A stretch of 64,000 bases of DNA from contig JAIXWX010000016.1 in assembly GCA_027491075.1 (NCBI GenBank), forward strand, positions 86,582-150,581. Direction: 5' to 3'. This document shows, in pieces, positions 10,101-18,053 of the stretch (the first letter of the stretch is position 1; each line of letters begins with the position of its first letter). The notes under the pieces were generated by a model. The model saw nothing but the letters and a program-made list of their open reading frames with translations. It did no database searches and was not told the origin of the DNA. The DNA comes from Flavobacteriales bacterium. GTDB taxonomy: Bacteria > Bacteroidota > Bacteroidia > Flavobacteriales_D > Sanyastnellaceae. Position numbers and translations under genes: made by a program.

Positions 10101-11679
10101 CATCCGCTGCGGAAGGTGTATAAACTGCGTTAAGAGCGATATTGTTGGGAGTAAAACTACCTGTACCACTAGAGGTCCAAATACCGGTTGTAGATCCTCC
10201 CGCAACCGTACCTTGTAGTTGGGCCGTGGTATTGGCACAAATGGTTTGATTTACGCCAGCATCAGCCACAATGGGTGCGACGAACTCTGAGAAGTATCCA
10301 TATTTACAGCCTGTGGTAGCTCCTCCGTTTACAACACCTAATGCAAACACATCAACAGAGTTGGTGATGCGAAATGTACTGTCTACAGGAACCTGTGTCG
10401 TATTGTATTGAATTCGCGCAGCACGCCATTCGCCACCTGTTCCAGGAACATTCACAAAGCTCGAAGGATTTATCGTGGCGGTACCCGGTCCGGTCACCGT
10501 AAACCCATTTACTGCAGTTGCTCTGCACAATATGGTGAGAAAGAAAGCTTGAGAATTTCCCCGAACGAAATTCAATTGTTGAGAGCCAGCGCAATTGAGA
10601 GGAGGAAGTTGTGCCATTCCCATTTCACAACCAAACCCCGTGATGTGCATCGCGTAGGTGGGTTTTGTGCAGTGAATATAGACGGAGTTGTCGGGACCAG
10701 TGGTGAGATAGTCCATATCGATTCGATAATATTCTCCAGCAAAGAGAGTCGCTACAGGAGTAGATGCTCCGTTAAGAAAAACCTGAGTGTTATTTTGTGT
10801 AGCCATCAACACAACGCTTTCGTCGCCATTGTTATTGAGGCTGCCCTTCACAGCAATGTAGTCTTCACCTACAATATCAACGGGAACAATTTGATCACCT
10901 AGAATATCGTAGCAACCCCCGCTGGGGTTGCGGTTCGAGTCGTCTTTTAAAGATACTGTGATGGGTTTAGATGATAAGACAATAGCTCCAGAAGGGTGTG
11001 TTGCAGGATTGGTATAATTGGTACCAGTCCAACCGCAGCTGTAGGTCTGACCTCTATTGAGAGTAATTGAAAACTGTTGCAGTGCGGGAAATCCGTCTAC
11101 CTGTGTAGGAGAGTAAATGGTGACAACAGTATTGTTGTCAGTAGCGCATATATCAAAGGAAGCGAAGGCGGGATGAGGTGCACTGAAGAGGAAGTTTTGG
11201 AAAGGGTTGTGCTTGTGCAGAGGAATATAGAACTCCGTGCCGAGCCCATTCGGACCTTTCAGCGCCCATATATCCGTATTGTTGTTGTTTGCACATTCAT
11301 AGTAACATGTAATAGTGGAGGTCGATGATATTCGAAGACCTGTATTTAAGACAGCATTAGTTGGTCTTGTTTCTAAGGCAGTCTTTAGAGATGTAAGGTT
11401 GACGCGAGTGGATTTATTTGCTGCTACAGACACAACGATAGGCGCACCTCCGTTGAATGATGGATTGGCAGGTTGTTCTATAGTTACTGTGGCAGGTTGT
11501 CCAGTGGAAGATAGAAAGAGAAACAAAGGTTCTCCTCCTGGCGAGTTATGTAAATCTGTTATGTCTGGGGGAGCGAACCAAAACTCTGTACCACTTTGAG
11601 CAATAGCATCATTAGGTATTACCAAAGATATTGAAACAATTGCAATAAATATTTGGCGGAGTATAGAAGTGTTGTGCAT
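4180..11679 (-). CDS. giant repeat surface protein with IgGFc-binding-like domain and T9SS type B sorting domain
   Basis: A 2,499-residue secreted protein. Order seen: signal peptide (about 1-28, ends DAIAQ); an IgGFc-binding-protein N-terminal-like region (about 30-440); 21 tandem repeats of about 88 residues (about 470-2325); a PKD-like domain (about 2330-2410); and a gliding-motility/CHU_C type B sorting domain (about 2411-2499) beginning TGFSPNDDGNND and ending NVTLIK. Each repeat opens with a NAGxDQTIC-like motif and carries a second cysteine before a conserved SD, so one intrarepeat disulfide is plausible. It is likely a SprB-like adhesin or surface filament, exported by T9SS with the PorP/SprF protein 8 bases downstream. 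The ligand is unknown. Confidence 0.93.
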   Translation of the reverse strand: MHNTSILRQIFIAIVSISLVIPNDAIAQSGTEFWFAPPDITDLHNSPGGEPLFLFLSSTGQPATVTIEQPANPSFNGGAPIVVSVAANKSTRVNLTSLKTALETRPTNAVLNTGLRISSTSTITCYYECANNNNTDIWALKGPNGLGTEFYIPLHKHNPFQNFLFSAPHPAFASFDICATDNNTVVTIYSPTQVDGFPALQQFSITLNRGQTYSCGWTGTNYTNPATHPSGAIVLSSKPITVSLKDDSNRNPSGGCYDILGDQIVPVDIVGEDYIAVKGSLNNNGDESVVLMATQNNTQVFLNGASTPVATLFAGEYYRIDMDYLTTGPDNSVYIHCTKPTYAMHITGFGCEMGMAQLPPLNCAGSQQLNFVRGNSQAFFLTILCRATAVNGFTVTGPGTATINPSSFVNVPGTGGEWRAARIQYNTTQVPVDSTFRITNSVDVFALGVVNGGATTGCKYGYFSEFVAPIVADAGVNQTICANTTAQLQGTVAGGSTTGIWTSSGTGSFTPNNIALNAVYTPSAADAAVSTVTLTLTSTGACTPVSDQMTLTITPAPTANAGADISVCRNNSNVSLNGSVTVATGGVWTGGTGTYVPGNNILNPVYIPSPTELASGSIVLTFTSTGNGICNPASDNILITFTPAPIVNAGANITRCGNNPAAVLNGSITNAAGGVWTGGTGTFSPSPSTLNATYTPSAAEIANGSITLTLTSTGNGNCNSVSDDITIFYTSPPTVNAGIDQTLCSNNPIAQLNGSFTIATGATWSGGLGLFSPSANAMNAAYTPSAAEIAAGSVTLILTTTGNGNCTAVTDQITISFTPSPTANAGSDILSCANNATVNLIGNVSIASGGTWSGGSGVFSPNANALNAAYTPTLQEIALGSVSLTLTTTGNGSCIPVSDVVNVVISPAPLVNAGLNISACANNASVALNAQVFNATGAIWSGGSGTFTPSNTSLNAVYTPTAQEIANGQVILTLTSTGNGNCIAVSDDVLISFAPAPIVNAGTDQTVCGNNPTVNLSGFVNFAAAGQWSGGLGSFNPGNNSLTATYVANANEIANGFVDLTLTSTGNGSCIAVTDIIRINFTPAPVANAGLSATSCANNPNLLISGTIAVSSGGVWSGGEGDFVPSANSLSATYVPSANEISAGEVTLVLTTTGNGNCLPESDDVVLSIEASPIVSAGLDQTICVNNLNVQLSGSVSGITNTGVWTSSGSGIFIPNNTSLNAIYQCSSADSLVGSVTLTLTTTNQSPCIAVLDQMTIFILPAGIANAGSNQTVCGNNANIVLNGSVSGGASSGVWTTSGTGSFSPSNTVLNATYIPSSFDIANGDVTLTLTANSCNAAEDELSVAITPVRVVNAGNDQTICADQGSIILEGQILGGAPTGIWTTNGTGSFSPSNTALNATYTPSVQDIASQNISFTLTTTNNGSCAPVSDVMTLNIFQIGGVSAGPDQAICSNQNLIQLNGALSGGATQGAWTSSGTGTFAPTSNAPNATYEPSEQDIINGGVTLSFSAINSCNDASDDMVVTILRVREVLAGTDVTICTDVNQVQLEGTIIGTPPTGVWTTSGSGSFSPNASSLNAMYTPSSADIAAQTIELTLTTTNNNLCGPISDVITLNIFPAGGAVAGPDQLICSLDNEVTLSGELTGGATQGVWTSSGTGLFSPNNIEPNAIYTPSEQDLQNGSVVLTFTTTNSCNQESDDMTVTVVPARIVEAGNDVSICSNINTVELNGSVTGSPATGIWTSSGSGTFMPSSSALITNYIPSALDIATGNVILTLSTTNNDLCGVISDQLVLTISEAVSVNVGSDVSICENNPTALISAAISGGSSDIIWNTSGTGLFSPNNLANTSYTASAQDIQNGSVMLVATATQACNVAADTLALSFTQAPTIDAGLDAFICSQNPVFELSASYAISSGISWSGGDGTFSPTNNSPTVFYTPSPTEQIFGEVILTATTTGNGLCLPISDIVTLTMSSGIIINAGTDQVICSSEESAELFASVSNGASSGTWSTLGSGSFVPDNNTLNAIYQFSSSDVTSGSVQLVFTASPEGDCPVVSDTLSITFTDAAQVVVSNDLIVCGTQTVIDISASISGGASQGLWTTNGTGNFENDAALNTTYTITPQDILLGELELVHSTTDHGNCIQGSDTLSVSITAPSAVFAGNDVAVCTTSPQFNLGGSISGASTSGFWTTLGSGSFSPSNDHSVFPVYTLSAADILNGEVNLVLSSSATGICPNTTDTLTISLTTPAITTLGSDFNICASQKEIPLSGIIDSPSEQGVWTADGSGIFTPSNDTLNTVYTPTLNDVVNGQITFVLTSTGNGLCPASSDSLVVFIQPSPVAGFSSLSNEELAVQFTDESINAVLWEWSTENGATSSSQNPFILFPDAGQFSVTLVVTASSGCTDTISSVIQAREKEIEPFAVPTGFSPNDDGNNDVLFVLGGPFKEIDFRIYNNWGNEIFATINPEIGWDGTYKGVDQPGGVYVFTATAVTLEGKKLKLSGNVTLIK
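4705..10275 (-). repeat. array of 21 tandem ~88-residue repeats inside the type B giant
   Basis: Twenty-one diverged copies counted from the recurrent AG-D-x-x-x-C motif, average period about 265 bp. Repeats 2-8 form one subtype (TGNGNC near the end). Repeats 9-15 alternate between two subtypes, one ending with TTTNN-C-SD and the other with a shorter S-C-N-x-x-x-D end. Repeats 16-21 are mixed. Confidence 0.9.
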
Positions 11680-11787
11680 GCGAACTAGATTGGCCTGGGC
11701 CGTATACGCAAATTGTCGCTGCTAGTTTCACAATAAGGAATTTTTTCGGAAAGGCGCTCCGAACGTATCAATCCGTGAGGGTGATTT

Positions 11788-12804
11788 TCAAACCAAGATT
11801 ACTGAGTAGATTTTTTCTTGATTTACACCAGCATGAATCAGTGCGTTTTTCCAGTCGGCGTGACGCTGTAAAGACTTCTTTTGTGATGTGCCATGAATCC
11901 AGATGAAATTCTTCTTTGACAACACCTCTAAATTTTCTTCACCAAACTTTCCTTCGGAATACAGCGCCATGAATGTTTTGGCATCAATCAACTCGACGTC
12001 TTTATGTGCGTCTGGATTAATGTCGTCAATGATGGTGTATTGCGCAGAACGCCAATTCCAAGGGAGATTTTGATACGAGTTGTTTAGATCTAAAAGACTA
12101 TAAAGTTTGATGGCTGTAGTGTAATAAGTGGTCTTATTTTTTATTGCCTTTTCATTGGCAATGGCTACCCCGAGCGATGTTTTTCCCTTTTCGAACTCAC
12201 CGAAAATGAGCAAGTGCTTTCCCGTAGCTTCCTCATTCATGTAGTTGTTTATGGCTTCTATATCTTGTTTCGAAAACGAAGTGTCTAGTTGACTTAATCT
12301 TCTTTGGAATGGAAAATTGCCGTGTTGTTGATAGACCCGAATTCGATACCAACGAACACTAAAGAATAAGAGCACCAAGGTCAAGACTATCATAGCAGTA
12401 ATAAAAAATAATCTTGAATCCATGACAAGTCCATAAGCCATAGCGCCATAAATGAAGAACAATACATCAACAGAAGTGTCTTCAATTACGTTGCGATAGT
12501 CAGGCCTGAACGCACTTTTTTTGGATTTAGATTGTGAAAACTGCCACAGTATATTGAATAGTTCGAACCCAAACCACACACCTGCTGAGAGGAAGCAACC
12601 CAATAGTAAGGCGTCGTTGATAGTGGGAAAGAAACGCTGAATAGACAGGTGTAGGAACAACGCGGGAATGAACCCCAAGCCAAAGTGCCCGAACTGATTG
12701 GCGAGCCACGCGTAAGTCAAGGAAATGCCGCGATAGCTATCCTTTCCGAGAAGGTCGAGCCTCAATTGAGACAGCATTAGTTTTCTAATTGCGCCGTATG
12801 CCAT
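11788..12804 (-). CDS. membrane-anchored DnaC/IstB-like P-loop ATPase, function unknown
   Basis: A 338-residue protein not assignable to a named family by eye. The N-terminal half has four probable membrane segments (about 31-55, 62-88, 111-128, 132-152) with the motif NQFGHFGLGF at the first. The C-terminal half is a cytoplasmic ATPase: Walker A GEFEKGKTS (202-210), Walker B-like YTIIDDI (256-262) and a later beta strand FIWIHGTS (300-306) in the position of a sensor. The order and spacing (YYTT-AIKLYSLL between Walker A and B) recall the DnaC/IstB helicase-loader ATPases, which are normally soluble. It starts 7 bases after the stop of a histidine kinase, so the two are probably cotranscribed. 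A signal output role is inference only. Confidence 0.75.
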   Translation of the reverse strand: MAYGAIRKLMLSQLRLDLLGKDSYRGISLTYAWLANQFGHFGLGFIPALFLHLSIQRFFPTINDALLLGCFLSAGVWFGFELFNILWQFSQSKSKKSAFRPDYRNVIEDTSVDVLFFIYGAMAYGLVMDSRLFFITAMIVLTLVLLFFSVRWYRIRVYQQHGNFPFQRRLSQLDTSFSKQDIEAINNYMNEEATGKHLLIFGEFEKGKTSLGVAIANEKAIKNKTTYYTTAIKLYSLLDLNNSYQNLPWNWRSAQYTIIDDINPDAHKDVELIDAKTFMALYSEGKFGEENLEVLSKKNFIWIHGTSQKKSLQRHADWKNALIHAGVNQEKIYSVILV

Positions 12805-12811
12805 AGACTTT

Positions 12812-13936
12812 TTATTCTTTAAATAATAAATAGAATGTGCTGCCCTCTCCCACTTTGCTTTCTACCTGGATCTTTCCGCCCATAGCCTCCATTTGGTTTT
12901 TGGTGAGGAAAAGCCCAATTCCACGGGCGTCTTCATTGCCATGAAATGTTTTGTATAGTCCGAATAGCTGAGATTCATAGCGTACTAAATCGATGCCGTA
13001 GCCGTTGTCTTTGATTGATAAAACCATGTATGAATTCTCTCTGTAGGCTGTTATTTCGATGATGGCTTCCTTGTCTTTGTCGCAGTATTTTATCGCATTG
13101 CTCAGTATATTAATTAGAATGCTGTCCAGAAATGCAGGGATGGCACTAATGGTGTAATATTCTGGTATTTCTATTTTGATGGATACATTTTTTTGTATGA
13201 TAAGGGCGTGGAGACTACCTAGCGTTTGTTCTATTTCATGTGCAAGCTTTAGATTTTCTCTTGGCCCAGAAGCGTTATCATGAATGTGGATAATGTCATT
13301 GAGGTTTTGAATTGTTTCTTCGAGTTTATCGGTACTCGTTTTGAGCATTTGAAAAAACAGTTCTTTTTCTTCTTCAGAGTCTGCCCCTTCCATAAACTCT
13401 ACAATGGAGGTGAGGTTAGCTGAGTGGGAGCGTATGTTGTGACTAAGGATTTGAGAGAAAGATTGGAGTTGTTCGTTTTGAAATTTAGTTAGCTCGTAAG
13501 TATGCGTCAATGCGTTTTCTGCGATTTTTCGTCTGGTGATGTCGCGAGAAATAATAATCATAGCATTGATCGATGGGTTGCTGAGTTGATTGTTGCCTTG
13601 CGCCTCTATATAGAAGTAGTTTCCAGAACGGTTGAGTAGACGAAACTCAGCAGTCGGTCCAGGACCAGGTTTGGAAAGCGCCGCAGCAAATTGTTGTTTG
13701 ATGAGATTATGATCATCAGGGTGAGTAACCTCGAAAATGTTCTTATCTTTTAATTCATTTTCTTGATAGTCCATGGTTTGACGCACGGATGAGCTTTGAT
13801 ACAGAATTTTTCCGTTTTGATCAAGCAGAGTAATTATATCAGAAATATTGTGTAAAAGAGAGAGCAGTGGTTTCACAGCGTCTTCCTTTCCTGTGCCCTG
13901 AATGAGGGCTTCGATTAATGTGGAATTAGCAGTCAT
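12812..13936 (-). CDS. PAS domain sensor histidine kinase
   Basis: A 374-residue cytoplasmic kinase with no membrane segment. One PAS domain spans about residues 22-140. The dimerisation/H-box contains ILSHNIRSHSAN, with His166 as the probable phosphorylation site. The HATPase region shows an N-box (ILSNAIKYC, about 277-285), DNGYGID (310-316), GIGLFL (339-344) and a final GSTFYLLF strand. All catalytic boxes are present. No response regulator or receiver domain is adjacent; the only linked partner is the downstream membrane ATPase, 7 bases away. A TATCTTCG -7-like element lies 24 bases upstream of the ATG, in the region shared with the divergent glycan operon. Confidence 0.93.
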   Translation of the reverse strand: MTANSTLIEALIQGTGKEDAVKPLLSLLHNISDIITLLDQNGKILYQSSSVRQTMDYQENELKDKNIFEVTHPDDHNLIKQQFAAALSKPGPGPTAEFRLLNRSGNYFYIEAQGNNQLSNPSINAMIIISRDITRRKIAENALTHTYELTKFQNEQLQSFSQILSHNIRSHSANLTSIVEFMEGADSEEEKELFFQMLKTSTDKLEETIQNLNDIIHIHDNASGPRENLKLAHEIEQTLGSLHALIIQKNVSIKIEIPEYYTISAIPAFLDSILINILSNAIKYCDKDKEAIIEITAYRENSYMVLSIKDNGYGIDLVRYESQLFGLYKTFHGNEDARGIGLFLTKNQMEAMGGKIQVESKVGEGSTFYLLFKE

Positions 13937-13960
13937 TCGATAGTATTATTCTCGAAAGGG

Positions 13961-13968
13961 CGAAGATA
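13961..13968 (-). promoter_or_regulatory. -7-like element TATCTTCG for the kinase/ATPase operon
   Basis: One mismatch from TAnnTTTG, 24 bases before the kinase ATG. The same TAnnTTCG variant recurs before the porin and phosphoheptose isomerase genes. Confidence 0.4.
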
Positions 13969-14007
13969 TATATTTTCGCTAGGTTTGGTAGATTTGTTTG
14001 GAACCTG

Positions 14008-14015
14008 TACTTTAG
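14008..14015 (+). promoter_or_regulatory. -7-like element TACTTTAG for the glycan operon
   Basis: One mismatch from TAnnTTTG, 15 bases before the acyltransferase ATG, with TTTG at 13993 and 13997 upstream. Confidence 0.35.
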
Positions 14016-14030
14016 TCCTGTTTACACTCT

Positions 14031-15149
14031 ATGGACCAAAATCACAAGCAGTCTTTATTATGGTTAGACCTTTTAAGAGGATTAGCGGCTTTGGTCGTCA
14101 TGGCGGGACATTTGCGATCTGTCATGTTTGTGGATTTTGAATCTCTCCTTTCACCAGGTCTGCCAGAGAAGGCTTTCTATTTTGTTACTGGATTTGGCCA
14201 TCAAGCGGTGATTATCTTCTTTGTGCTTTCTGGGTTCTTTATCATTAGAAGTGTTCATCAATCTTTGATGCAGGAAAAATGGACTTGGAGGGTGTATTTT
14301 ATAAATCGACTGACCCGCCTTTGGACGGTGTTGATACCAGGTTTGGTTCTTGGTTTTTTCTGGGATAAAATTGGCCTTGCTCTGGATCCTACTTATGAAG
14401 TTTATACGGGCATTGTAGATCACTTGGTCTATTTTGATCCTAATGGAAAACTCAATCTTTTTACCCTTCTAGGCAACCTTGTTTTTGTTCAAACGATTTT
14501 CGTGGAAACTTTTGGTACCAACGGTGCATTATGGAGCTTAAGCAATGAGTTTTGGTACTATATTGCTTTTCCGCTCATTTATGTGGGTTTTCGAACTCGA
14601 AAAGCGCTTTGGGGGGTTGTATTGGGAATTTCAATTATTGTCTGTTTTGATTATTTCGCTTTGGATAACGCGACCCATCCTGCACTTTACTTCGGTGTAT
14701 GGTTATTGGGTGGTATAGCCTTTTGGTTGAGCAGCCGCTTGTCAGCGGTTCAACATCGCGGCCTTTATGCCTTGTTGGTGGCTTTGCTTTTGTTATTGGT
14801 GCTTGCGGGAATTAGAGGAAAGTCGTTGCCCGTGTTGTTTAATGATTACTCGCTTGGATTGGTGACAATGTTACTTGTTGCACTTCTTTCAAGTCTTGAA
14901 ATGCGTTTGTCTTTGGTCAAGATCACAGCTTCTTTTTTGTCTTCTATTTCGTATACCTTGTATGTGGTGCATTTGCCTCTTGCCGTATTTTGCTCTGCTT
15001 TCTTTTTTGAACAAAGAGCAACATTCACCAACGGTAGTGTAGGAATTTATATGCTTGTGTTTGCTATTATTCTCTTTTATGCATGGGTTGTATATTTCCT
15101 TTTTGAAAGAAACACTGACCGTATAAAGCGGTTACTTTTGCGTCATTAA
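14031..15149 (+). CDS. acyltransferase 3 (OafA/NodX-like) membrane protein
   Basis: A 372-residue integral membrane O-acyltransferase. The N-terminus carries the family signature LDLLRGLAALVVMAGHLRS, with the conserved histidine after the first membrane helix, followed by FFVLSGFFI and about ten hydrophobic segments. Members transfer acetyl or other acyl groups to sugars of LPS, exopolysaccharide or glycolipids on the periplasmic side. It is the first gene of a forward cluster, 23 bases before a glycosyltransferase, so its substrate is probably the glycan built by that cluster. The acyl group and acceptor cannot be told from sequence. Confidence 0.92.
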   Translation: MDQNHKQSLLWLDLLRGLAALVVMAGHLRSVMFVDFESLLSPGLPEKAFYFVTGFGHQAVIIFFVLSGFFIIRSVHQSLMQEKWTWRVYFINRLTRLWTVLIPGLVLGFFWDKIGLALDPTYEVYTGIVDHLVYFDPNGKLNLFTLLGNLVFVQTIFVETFGTNGALWSLSNEFWYYIAFPLIYVGFRTRKALWGVVLGISIIVCFDYFALDNATHPALYFGVWLLGGIAFWLSSRLSAVQHRGLYALLVALLLLLVLAGIRGKSLPVLFNDYSLGLVTMLLVALLSSLEMRLSLVKITASFLSSISYTLYVVHLPLAVFCSAFFFEQRATFTNGSVGIYMLVFAIILFYAWVVYFLFERNTDRIKRLLLRH

Positions 15150-15172
15150 AACCTTAACACCTCTGTCTGCGA

Positions 15173-15979
15173 GTGAAAGTGCGATTGTCTGTTGTTACCG
15201 TAAACCTCAATAATGCTGATGGCTTGAGAAAAACCATGGACAGTGTTTTGTCTCAAACGATTTTCTCGGAGATCGAATACATAGTTATAGATGGTGCCTC
15301 AACCGATGGCAGCGTGGAAGAGATTCGAGAGCGCTCAAAAGACCTGAACTTTTGGTGCAGTGAGAAGGACAGTGGCGTATATAACGCAATGAATAAGGGC
15401 ATTACTAAGTGCACAGGGGATTATATTCTTTTTTTGAATAGCGGAGATCATTTTCTTGAAGAAAATACTGTGGAGAAGGCTCTGGAAGGGGCAAATGAAG
15501 ACATAATTTATGGCTTTATTGAATCTCCAAGAGGTGTCCAAACCTCTCCTGAAAGGCTTACCACATCTGCCCTTTTGAAAATATCATTGCATCATCAGGC
15601 TACTTTTATCAAAAGAGAACTCTTTGAAAGGTTCGGAACCTATGCAGAAGACAATAGATTTGAATCAGACTGGGAGTTTTTCTTGAAGTGTATTTTGGTA
15701 GAAAAAGTAAATGTCAGACAGTACCCTCACCCCGTTTCTTTCTTTGAAATGGGGGGCTTGAGCAGCAATGAACGTTTGGAAGAGGCGAAAATGCTTGAAA
15801 AAATAAAGGTTGTTCAGCGCGTTCTTCCAGATATTGCAGAGCTTTATCAAGATTATTTGTCAGCACGAAGATCGCTCAAGGAGCTGCAAAGAAGGAACTT
15901 AGGTTTTTTATTCAGAATGGCTTGGAGGATTGAAAACTCGATGCCGGTGAATATTATAAAGAAATGGAAGAAAAAGTGA
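15173..15979 (+). CDS. glycosyltransferase family 2 protein
   Basis: A 268-residue GT-A fold enzyme. It starts with GTG at 15173, which places the first strand LSVVTVNLNN directly at the N-terminus as in homologues. Nucleotide-sugar motifs visible are VIDGASTDGS and, at the DXD position, FLNSGD; an HHQATFIKRELFE segment and ESDWEFF (about residues 140-175) form the acceptor half, as in WcaE-like transferases. It should add one sugar to a surface glycan in the cytoplasm. The last 16 bases overlap the start of the methyltransferase gene, indicating translational coupling. Confidence 0.92.
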   Translation: MKVRLSVVTVNLNNADGLRKTMDSVLSQTIFSEIEYIVIDGASTDGSVEEIRERSKDLNFWCSEKDSGVYNAMNKGITKCTGDYILFLNSGDHFLEENTVEKALEGANEDIIYGFIESPRGVQTSPERLTTSALLKISLHHQATFIKRELFERFGTYAEDNRFESDWEFFLKCILVEKVNVRQYPHPVSFFEMGGLSSNERLEEAKMLEKIKVVQRVLPDIAELYQDYLSARRSLKELQRRNLGFLFRMAWRIENSMPVNIIKKWKKK

Positions 15980-16914
15980 CCAACTCATTGGATTCAATAT
16001 ATGCGTATGCCTATTGGAGGCATTGTATTTCTCTAGGTGATGGAAATTTTACCCCAGGAGTTCGCTTTGAGAACAACTGGGAAAAGCTTCATTTCCCTTC
16101 CTCTTTGAAGGGCATGAGTTTTTTAGACGTGGGCGCCAATGATGGCATGTATTGCTTTTTAGCAGAAAGTCGTGGGGCGAGCAGAGTGGTTGCCGTTGAT
16201 ATTTATCACAACGAGAGGCATCAGTGGGAGATGACCAACGGCTGGCCTGTATACGGCATTCAGGCAGTGAAAGATTATAGAAAGTCCAAAGTGGAGATTG
16301 AATCTAAATCCATCTTGGACCTGAATTATACCGAACGTTCATTCGACTATGTTTTTTGTGGGAATGTGATAATGTGGGTGAATGATCCGTATTCCGCTCA
16401 TTTCAAGTTAGCAGCTATTGCGGGGAAAACACTGCACATCAGAGAAGACATGTTTGTGAATGAAGGCCCTGCACAACTTCGTTTCTCGAAGCTGTGGAAA
16501 CCCGGCGGTGAGAAGCCCATGTTTGCGGCGAATAAGACTTATTACCGTGAGGTGTTAGGAGCCGCGGGATTTAAGGACATCGAATTTTACGAAATAGATG
16601 AGCAGCAAGAATGGAGGGAGTTTATTCGGAAGTGTCCCCGAATTATAGCGCCAGCCGGTACAAGTACCTTTGTACTTCCACAGAACTCAGAACCCTCAGG
16701 AGTTTTGCGTGAATCTCGCAATGGTCGTATTTCCGCACAAGTTGGTGATAAAGCATATGTGGTAGGAATAGGTTGGCTGAGAATAGGAGATTTAAAAATT
16801 ATCACAGAAGATAGCGCGGATCCAAGTGTGTTTCAGCGCTGGAAGATGCGTCTTGAAAATCGGAGAAACAGAGAAAACAGACAATCAAATTTTTCAATAA
16901 TAGCTCATAGATAA
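15964..16914 (+). CDS. class I SAM-dependent methyltransferase
   Basis: A 316-residue methyltransferase. Motif I is FLDVGANDGMYCF (about residues 55-67), followed by the acidic end of strand beta2 (VVAVDIY) and a motif-IV-like FDYVFCGNVIMWV. The first half resembles the CmoB/DUF1698 type; the C-terminal 100 residues are not recognised. Its location between a glycosyltransferase (16-base overlap) and a DegT aminotransferase suggests sugar or glycan methylation rather than tRNA modification, but this is context inference. Confidence 0.82.
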   Translation: MEEKVTNSLDSIYAYAYWRHCISLGDGNFTPGVRFENNWEKLHFPSSLKGMSFLDVGANDGMYCFLAESRGASRVVAVDIYHNERHQWEMTNGWPVYGIQAVKDYRKSKVEIESKSILDLNYTERSFDYVFCGNVIMWVNDPYSAHFKLAAIAGKTLHIREDMFVNEGPAQLRFSKLWKPGGEKPMFAANKTYYREVLGAAGFKDIEFYEIDEQQEWREFIRKCPRIIAPAGTSTFVLPQNSEPSGVLRESRNGRISAQVGDKAYVVGIGWLRIGDLKIITEDSADPSVFQRWKMRLENRRNRENRQSNFSIIAHR

Positions 16915-16924
16915 TCGAATAAAG

Positions 16925-18028
16925 ATGAAGATTCCTTTTGTTGATTTGCATGCACAGTATCATTCGTTAAAGACAGAAATGGACGCGGCGATATTCAAGG
17001 TAATTGAAGAAGGAGCCTTTATTTCTGGTGGATATGCGCATCGTTTTGAGGAGGAGTTTAAGGCTTATTTGGGCCTTGCACATTGTGTTGCGTGTGCCAA
17101 TGGAACAGATAGCTTAGAGATACTGTTGAAAGCAATGGGAGTGGGCATTGGCGATGAGGTTATCGTTCCGGCAATGAGCTGGATTAGTACTTCAGAGGCC
17201 GTGTCTGCCGTGGGAGCGAAGCCTCTGTTTGTCGATGTAGACGATCAATTACTGGTAGATATTGAAAAAATTGAGTCTGCGATTACTGCACATACAAAGG
17301 TTATTATTCCTGTGCATCTCTATGGAAATCCTGTGAATATGCCTCGCGTGATGGAGATAGCAAATAGACATGGACTTCGCGTGATAGAAGATTGCGCTCA
17401 ATCTCATGGTGCACGAGTAGACGGCAAACTTGCCGGTACCTTTGGAGACGCAGCAAGCTTTAGTTTTTACCCGGGAAAGAATTTAGGCGCATATGGCGAT
17501 GCTGGTGCCATGGCCACGAATGATGCAGCTTTAGCTGACGTTGCTAGAATGATTGCCAACCATGGTCAGAAGGGCAAGCACAATCATTTAATAGAAGGCC
17601 GCAACTCTAGAATGGACGGAATTCAAGCAGCGGTGTTATCTGTAAAAATTCCACATTTAGATGCATGGACCGATGCGAGAATTAAGAACGCTGCCATATA
17701 TGATCGCTATCTTGGACCAGAGATTTCCAAACCGAATATTCATTCGGGGAAAAAGCATGTGTTTCATTTATATGTTATTCGGAGTAAAAAACGAGATGCA
17801 TTGAGCGCATTTTTAAAAGAGCATGGCGTGGAGAATGCGATACACTATCCGGTTCCGCTTCCGCTCATGCCTTGTTACACTTCACATCCCGAACAAGCGA
17901 AAAGTGAATTTCCGGTGGCGGCTGACGCAGCAGGAGAAATATTGTCTTTACCGATGTACGCCGAGCTGACGGAAGAACAGATATCTTATGTTTCTTCGTT
18001 GGTGAGAAAGTTTGAACTTGGAATTTAG
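16925..18028 (+). CDS. DegT/DnrJ/EryC1/StrS family sugar aminotransferase
   Basis: A 367-residue PLP enzyme that aminates a nucleotide-linked keto-sugar. The hallmark N-terminus (IPFVDLHAQYHSL), the CANGTDSLEI phosphate-binding loop, EDCAQSHGA, and the PLP lysine Lys185 in FYPGKNLGAYGD are all present, as are the closing segments for the dimer interface. It is the last gene of the four-gene cluster, 10 bases after the methyltransferase. It implies that an amino sugar is part of the glycan, though the sugar nucleotide synthesis genes are not in this window. Confidence 0.94.
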   Translation: MKIPFVDLHAQYHSLKTEMDAAIFKVIEEGAFISGGYAHRFEEEFKAYLGLAHCVACANGTDSLEILLKAMGVGIGDEVIVPAMSWISTSEAVSAVGAKPLFVDVDDQLLVDIEKIESAITAHTKVIIPVHLYGNPVNMPRVMEIANRHGLRVIEDCAQSHGARVDGKLAGTFGDAASFSFYPGKNLGAYGDAGAMATNDAALADVARMIANHGQKGKHNHLIEGRNSRMDGIQAAVLSVKIPHLDAWTDARIKNAAIYDRYLGPEISKPNIHSGKKHVFHLYVIRSKKRDALSAFLKEHGVENAIHYPVPLPLMPCYTSHPEQAKSEFPVAADAAGEILSLPMYAELTEEQISYVSSLVRKFELGI

Positions 18029-18053
18029 TAAGAAGAAAGCCTTTCGTATTACC

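Noticed and set aside
4705-10275. Regularly spaced repeats that might suggest a CRISPR array or satellite DNA
   Set aside because: The period is about 265 bp, the frame is open throughout and the repeats are diverged protein domains.
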